Positions 6,364 to 8,281 of a stretch of DNA of 8,281 bases are shown here, one piece after another. Every line of letters starts with the position of its first letter. Position 1 is the first letter of the stretch. Origin of the DNA: Bacillota bacterium (lineage in GTDB: Bacteria > Bacillota_E > Sulfobacillia > Sulfobacillales > Sulfobacillaceae); contig JAKAAS010000057.1 of NCBI GenBank assembly GCA_021802225.1, forward strand, positions 1 through 8,281, in the 5' to 3' direction. Below the pieces are notes generated by a model. The model had not been told where the DNA came from. It did no database searches and was given only the letters and a program-made list of their open reading frames with translations. Position numbers and translations under genes: made by a program.

Positions 6364-6813
6364 CTAGATGCTTTTCATCTGCTCGAACGGCTGCGCACAG
6401 TCATGGCAATAGAAGGATGCCCGGCACAGTCCGGAGCCAAATGCGCTGGTGCGGCGGGTGTTCGGAGATCCGCACAGGGGGCAGCGAACACCCGCCGGGC
6501 TGTCCGTCGGCGGGGCGATGCCCCACTGGGTCAATGCTGCCCGCCCTTGCGCCGATACCATCTGGGTCGTCCATGGCTTAGTGTGAACAAACCGGACTAC
6601 CGCGGGCGCGTCCCCCAATGCGTCTTGCACCCGCTGGCGGATCAAATCCAGAGCGGGACATCCCATGAAAGTCGGAATCAAATCCACGTGCACGCCGCTC
6701 TCATCAACCTTTATGGAATCAACCATTCCCAGATCCACTATGCTGAGTCCAGGAATTTCGGGATCCATGACCCGGGTCAGAAGCTGCAAGGCGCGGTCTG
6801 CGGTGATCGCCAC
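6364..6813 (-). CDS. paaD: PaaD, MIP18/DUF59-type protein of the phenylacetyl-CoA epoxidase complex
   Basis: 149 residues from the preferred GTG. The N-terminal MIP18/DUF59 domain (about 1-95) carries VMDPEIPGLSIVDLGMV at 15-31 and the conserved TFMGCPA with C52. A C-terminal ribbon has C111-x2-C114, C130 and C136-x2-C139, as in E. coli PaaD. PaaD is needed for ring epoxidation in vivo and is thought to help assemble Fe-S or other metal centres of the complex rather than catalyse. The GTG at 6813 has AAAGGGG 8 nt upstream; the GTG at 6840 would add 9 residues, overlap paaC, and has no visible site. The gap to paaC is then 20 nt. Notably no paaE follows, although its 2Fe-2S centre is the usual suggested PaaD client. 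Confidence 0.94.
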   Translation of the reverse strand: MAITADRALQLLTRVMDPEIPGLSIVDLGMVDSIKVDESGVHVDLIPTFMGCPALDLIRQRVQDALGDAPAVVRFVHTKPWTTQMVSAQGRAALTQWGIAPPTDSPAGVRCPLCGSPNTRRTSAFGSGLCRASFYCHDCAQPFEQMKSI

Positions 6814-6821
6814 TCTCCATT

Positions 6822-6828
6822 CCCCTTT
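6822..6828 (-). promoter_or_regulatory. Ribosome-binding site deciding the paaD start
   Basis: AAAGGGG on the minus strand is 8 nt before GTG (6813-6811). The alternative GTG at 6840 lies inside the end of paaC with no purine-rich site ahead of it, so the shorter PaaD is preferred. Confidence 0.5.
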
Positions 6829-6833
6829 CGTCC

Positions 6834-7607
6834 CTACCACTGAGCCGTAAGATCTGTGCGCTGAACCTCTGTCATCACATTGAGCAGAGCCTGTAAATCC
6901 TGGGTATGCTGGCCCCGGCGCCCATCAGCCAGCGGCGCTGGCACAGGTCCGGGCCACAAGATCCCCGCCGCCTCCAGCTTGTCTCCGACACGCCTTTCCC
7001 AGGCGGCCTTGATGACCGGCTCGGAAAGATTGTCCAGGCCCATGGCCGCCAGCCAGGTATCAGGCTGGCCCCACGAAAACAGGTCCCCTAAATTCATCCA
7101 CAGGGCATCGATTCCGTTCACGAGGCGGCGGCGGGATTCAGGCGTTCCCACTGCCAGCATGTCAAACCATGTGGAAAAATGCCGCAAATGATAGGACTCT
7201 TCGCGCCGGATGGTGCGGATACCGTCTTGCAGGGGCTGCCAGAGGGAATGGCTCAAGCCTTCCAGTCGGAGGTCATCGAAGACCTCATAGAAATAGCGCA
7301 GCGCCACTGTCTGTGCCCAGTCGCCATTGGAGGCTTCTAGGATGCGGGCATTGCGCCACTGTTCCGGGGGGCGGCCGTACACGGTCCGTTCCGGTTCAGG
7401 GTCCCCCAGCTCCTCAAGCAGCGCGTAATAAAAATGGGCATGCCCCATTTCGTCCTGATTAATCGAGCTGTAGGCCAGATCTTCTTCCAGATCCGGAGCC
7501 AGACCCAGCCACTCGGAGCCGCGGTGGGCAACAATCCATTCGTCATCGGCCACCGGTTTGATCAGCGCAACCCAGCCGGATCCCTCCGATTTCTGCCCAC
7601 TGTTCAT
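6834..7607 (-). CDS. paaC: PaaC subunit of phenylacetyl-CoA 1,2-epoxidase, with apparent full di-iron ligand set
   Basis: 257 residues from an ATG with GGAGG 6 nt upstream; the start overlaps the paaB stop as ATGA. PaaC is the ferritin-like partner of catalytic PaaA in the soluble epoxidase. Family marks include SEWLGLAPDLEEDLA at 31-45, YHLRH at 139-143 and the C-terminal GQHTQDLQALL. In E. coli PaaC the di-iron site is degenerate (LLGQA and EARYH at the ligand positions, as I recall). Here E23, E53-x2-H56 (QDEMGHAH), E108 and E137-x2-H140 (REESYHLRH) give a complete ferritin-like pattern, spaced like the recalled ligands of PaaA (E42, E72, H75, D126, E155, H158). The subunit may therefore bind iron. 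Identity is firm; metal binding is inferred. Confidence 0.96.
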   Translation of the reverse strand: MNSGQKSEGSGWVALIKPVADDEWIVAHRGSEWLGLAPDLEEDLAYSSINQDEMGHAHFYYALLEELGDPEPERTVYGRPPEQWRNARILEASNGDWAQTVALRYFYEVFDDLRLEGLSHSLWQPLQDGIRTIRREESYHLRHFSTWFDMLAVGTPESRRRLVNGIDALWMNLGDLFSWGQPDTWLAAMGLDNLSEPVIKAAWERRVGDKLEAAGILWPGPVPAPLADGRRGQHTQDLQALLNVMTEVQRTDLTAQW

Positions 7608-7960
7608 GAGGGTCCTCCCTTCCCGCGAGTCTTCATATCCTCGGCCACTTCCTCGATGGTCATCGCCTGAGCTTTAAATCGTTTCCAGTGGGGCGCATTA
7701 TCATATCCGGAAGGCAGCCGGTATCTCTTGTCCATGCCGCGGACCGGCAGGTGGGCCGCATCATGGGGACTGGCAAAAATGCTGTCCTGGGGCACCACCC
7801 AGATATCGTAAGCATCGTCGCGCCGGAAAAATGTTTCGCGGGCCATCTGCAGAGCCATTTCCGGATTGGCTGCGCGCAGACTTCCCACATTCGTGTGAAA
7901 GTCGGTGGCGTCCTTTTGGAAAAACACTTCGTACACGCGGTATTCTCCAGCGTCTGGCAT
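7604..7960 (-). CDS. paaB: PaaB subunit of phenylacetyl-CoA 1,2-epoxidase
   Basis: 118 residues from an ATG with GGGAGG about 7 nt upstream. PaaB is the small non-catalytic subunit that bridges PaaA/PaaC modules and is required for the active complex. Recognisable core: YEVFFQKD at 9-16, HTNVGSLRAANPEMALQMAR at 22-41 and YDIWVVP at 51-57. The E. coli protein is about 95 residues and ends soon after the region matching YRLPSGYD here. This one continues for about 25 residues with a charged, probably helical tail (WKRFKAQAM, then IEEVAEDMKTRGKG). It follows paaA by 13 nt and overlaps paaC by 4 nt, so the three subunits are tightly co-expressed. Confidence 0.95.
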   Translation of the reverse strand: MPDAGEYRVYEVFFQKDATDFHTNVGSLRAANPEMALQMARETFFRRDDAYDIWVVPQDSIFASPHDAAHLPVRGMDKRYRLPSGYDNAPHWKRFKAQAMTIEEVAEDMKTRGKGGPS

Positions 7961-7973
7961 TGGCGTCCTCCCT

Positions 7974-8281
7974 TTAGGCTCCTTCGCGCTCCAACAACCT
8001 GGACGCTTCGTTGACGGCTTCCCTGACCCACTGCTGCCCTGTATGGGCCTGCTTGCGCAGATTCAGCCGGGACTGCGATTCAGGGCCGCAGTTGTTGCGC
8101 ACCATATCGGTGTGCAGGGCCCAGTCCGGCTCCGTGAAGCCCCAGACGCCTGTCGCCGGGTCTTGTTTGACAAAGGGGTCGGGAATGCTCATGCCCAAGG
8201 CCTGCAAACGCGGCACATAGCGGTTAATGAATTTCTGGCGAAGTTCCTCGTTGGTTTTCGTGCGGATTTTATAATGCATCA
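7974..8281 (-). CDS. paaA: PaaA catalytic subunit of phenylacetyl-CoA 1,2-epoxidase, C-terminal part only
   Basis: The last roughly 101 residues of the epoxidase catalytic subunit; the gene enters from the right edge. The visible part matches the PaaA C-terminus: YKIRTKTNEELRQKF at about 3-17, a VPRLQALGMSIPDP segment, the FTEPDW stretch, and the end with LRKQAHTGQQWVREA. The Met at 8279 is probably internal, because PaaA homologues run on without a break upstream of this point. The di-iron ligands lie in the missing N-terminal two thirds and cannot be checked. The gene ends 13 nt before paaB, and its stop codon abuts the paaB ribosome-binding site. It is probably the first epoxidase gene, so the main operon promoter should lie further right, outside the window. 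Confidence 0.95.
   Translation of the reverse strand, partial: MHYKIRTKTNEELRQKFINRYVPRLQALGMSIPDPFVKQDPATGVWGFTEPDWALHTDMVRNNCGPESQSRLNLRKQAHTGQQWVREAVNEASRLLEREGA

Noticed and set aside
6491..6524. GC-rich inverted repeats inside paaD (CCCGCCG/CGGCGGG and GGGGC-GAT-GCCCC)
   Set aside because: Short arms within GC-rich coding DNA at the linker between the two PaaD domains; expected by chance and not near any transcript end.
2163..8281. Possible genomic island or mobile element carrying the paa cluster
   Set aside because: No transposase, integrase, tRNA gene, terminal repeat or obvious composition break was seen in the window.

Overview
The window carries most of a phenylacetate (paa) degradation operon on the minus strand, a convergent TetR-family regulator gene, and an unrelated ECF sigma factor / anti-sigma factor pair at the left edge. 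The DNA is GC-rich. Strong AAGGAG/GGAGG ribosome-binding sites, frequent GTG starts, a DhaS-like aldehyde dehydrogenase and a KstR2-like TetR protein suggest a moderately high-GC Gram-positive bacterium, possibly a Bacillota lineage of the Sulfobacillus/Kyrpidia/Alicyclobacillus type. This placement is an impression from protein style and is not proven.

Layout, left to right. 1-589 (minus) is a membrane-bound zinc-finger anti-sigma factor of the RskA type, cut by the window edge. 589-1218 (minus) is its ECF sigma factor, joined by a TGATG stop/start overlap. 1219-1572 is a non-coding divergent spacer. 1573-2166 (plus) is the TetR regulator. From 2163 to the right edge everything is on the minus strand and, in transcription order from the right, reads paaA (C-terminal part only), paaB, paaC, paaD, paaK, an aldehyde dehydrogenase, and a PaaJ/PcaF-type thiolase.

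How the genes work together. PaaK makes phenylacetyl-CoA. PaaA/PaaB/PaaC are the ring 1,2-epoxidase subunits, and PaaD is the MIP18-type maturation protein. The thiolase would do the closing beta-oxidation-like cleavages to acetyl-CoA and succinyl-CoA. The aldehyde dehydrogenase either feeds the pathway (phenylacetaldehyde to phenylacetate) or oxidises the ring-opening semialdehyde. The TetR protein is a plausible PaaR-type repressor. paaE (reductase), paaG and paaZ are not in the window; paaE is absent from its usual place after paaD.

Most interesting points: PaaC appears to retain a full di-iron ligand set at the spacing recalled for PaaA, whereas PaaC of E. coli has lost it; a perfect 28-bp palindrome lies inside the 3' end of tetR, where the convergent operon transcripts must end; and two further palindromes lie in the operon's internal gaps. 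I do not see a wholly new system: the core is a recognised pathway with unusual details.
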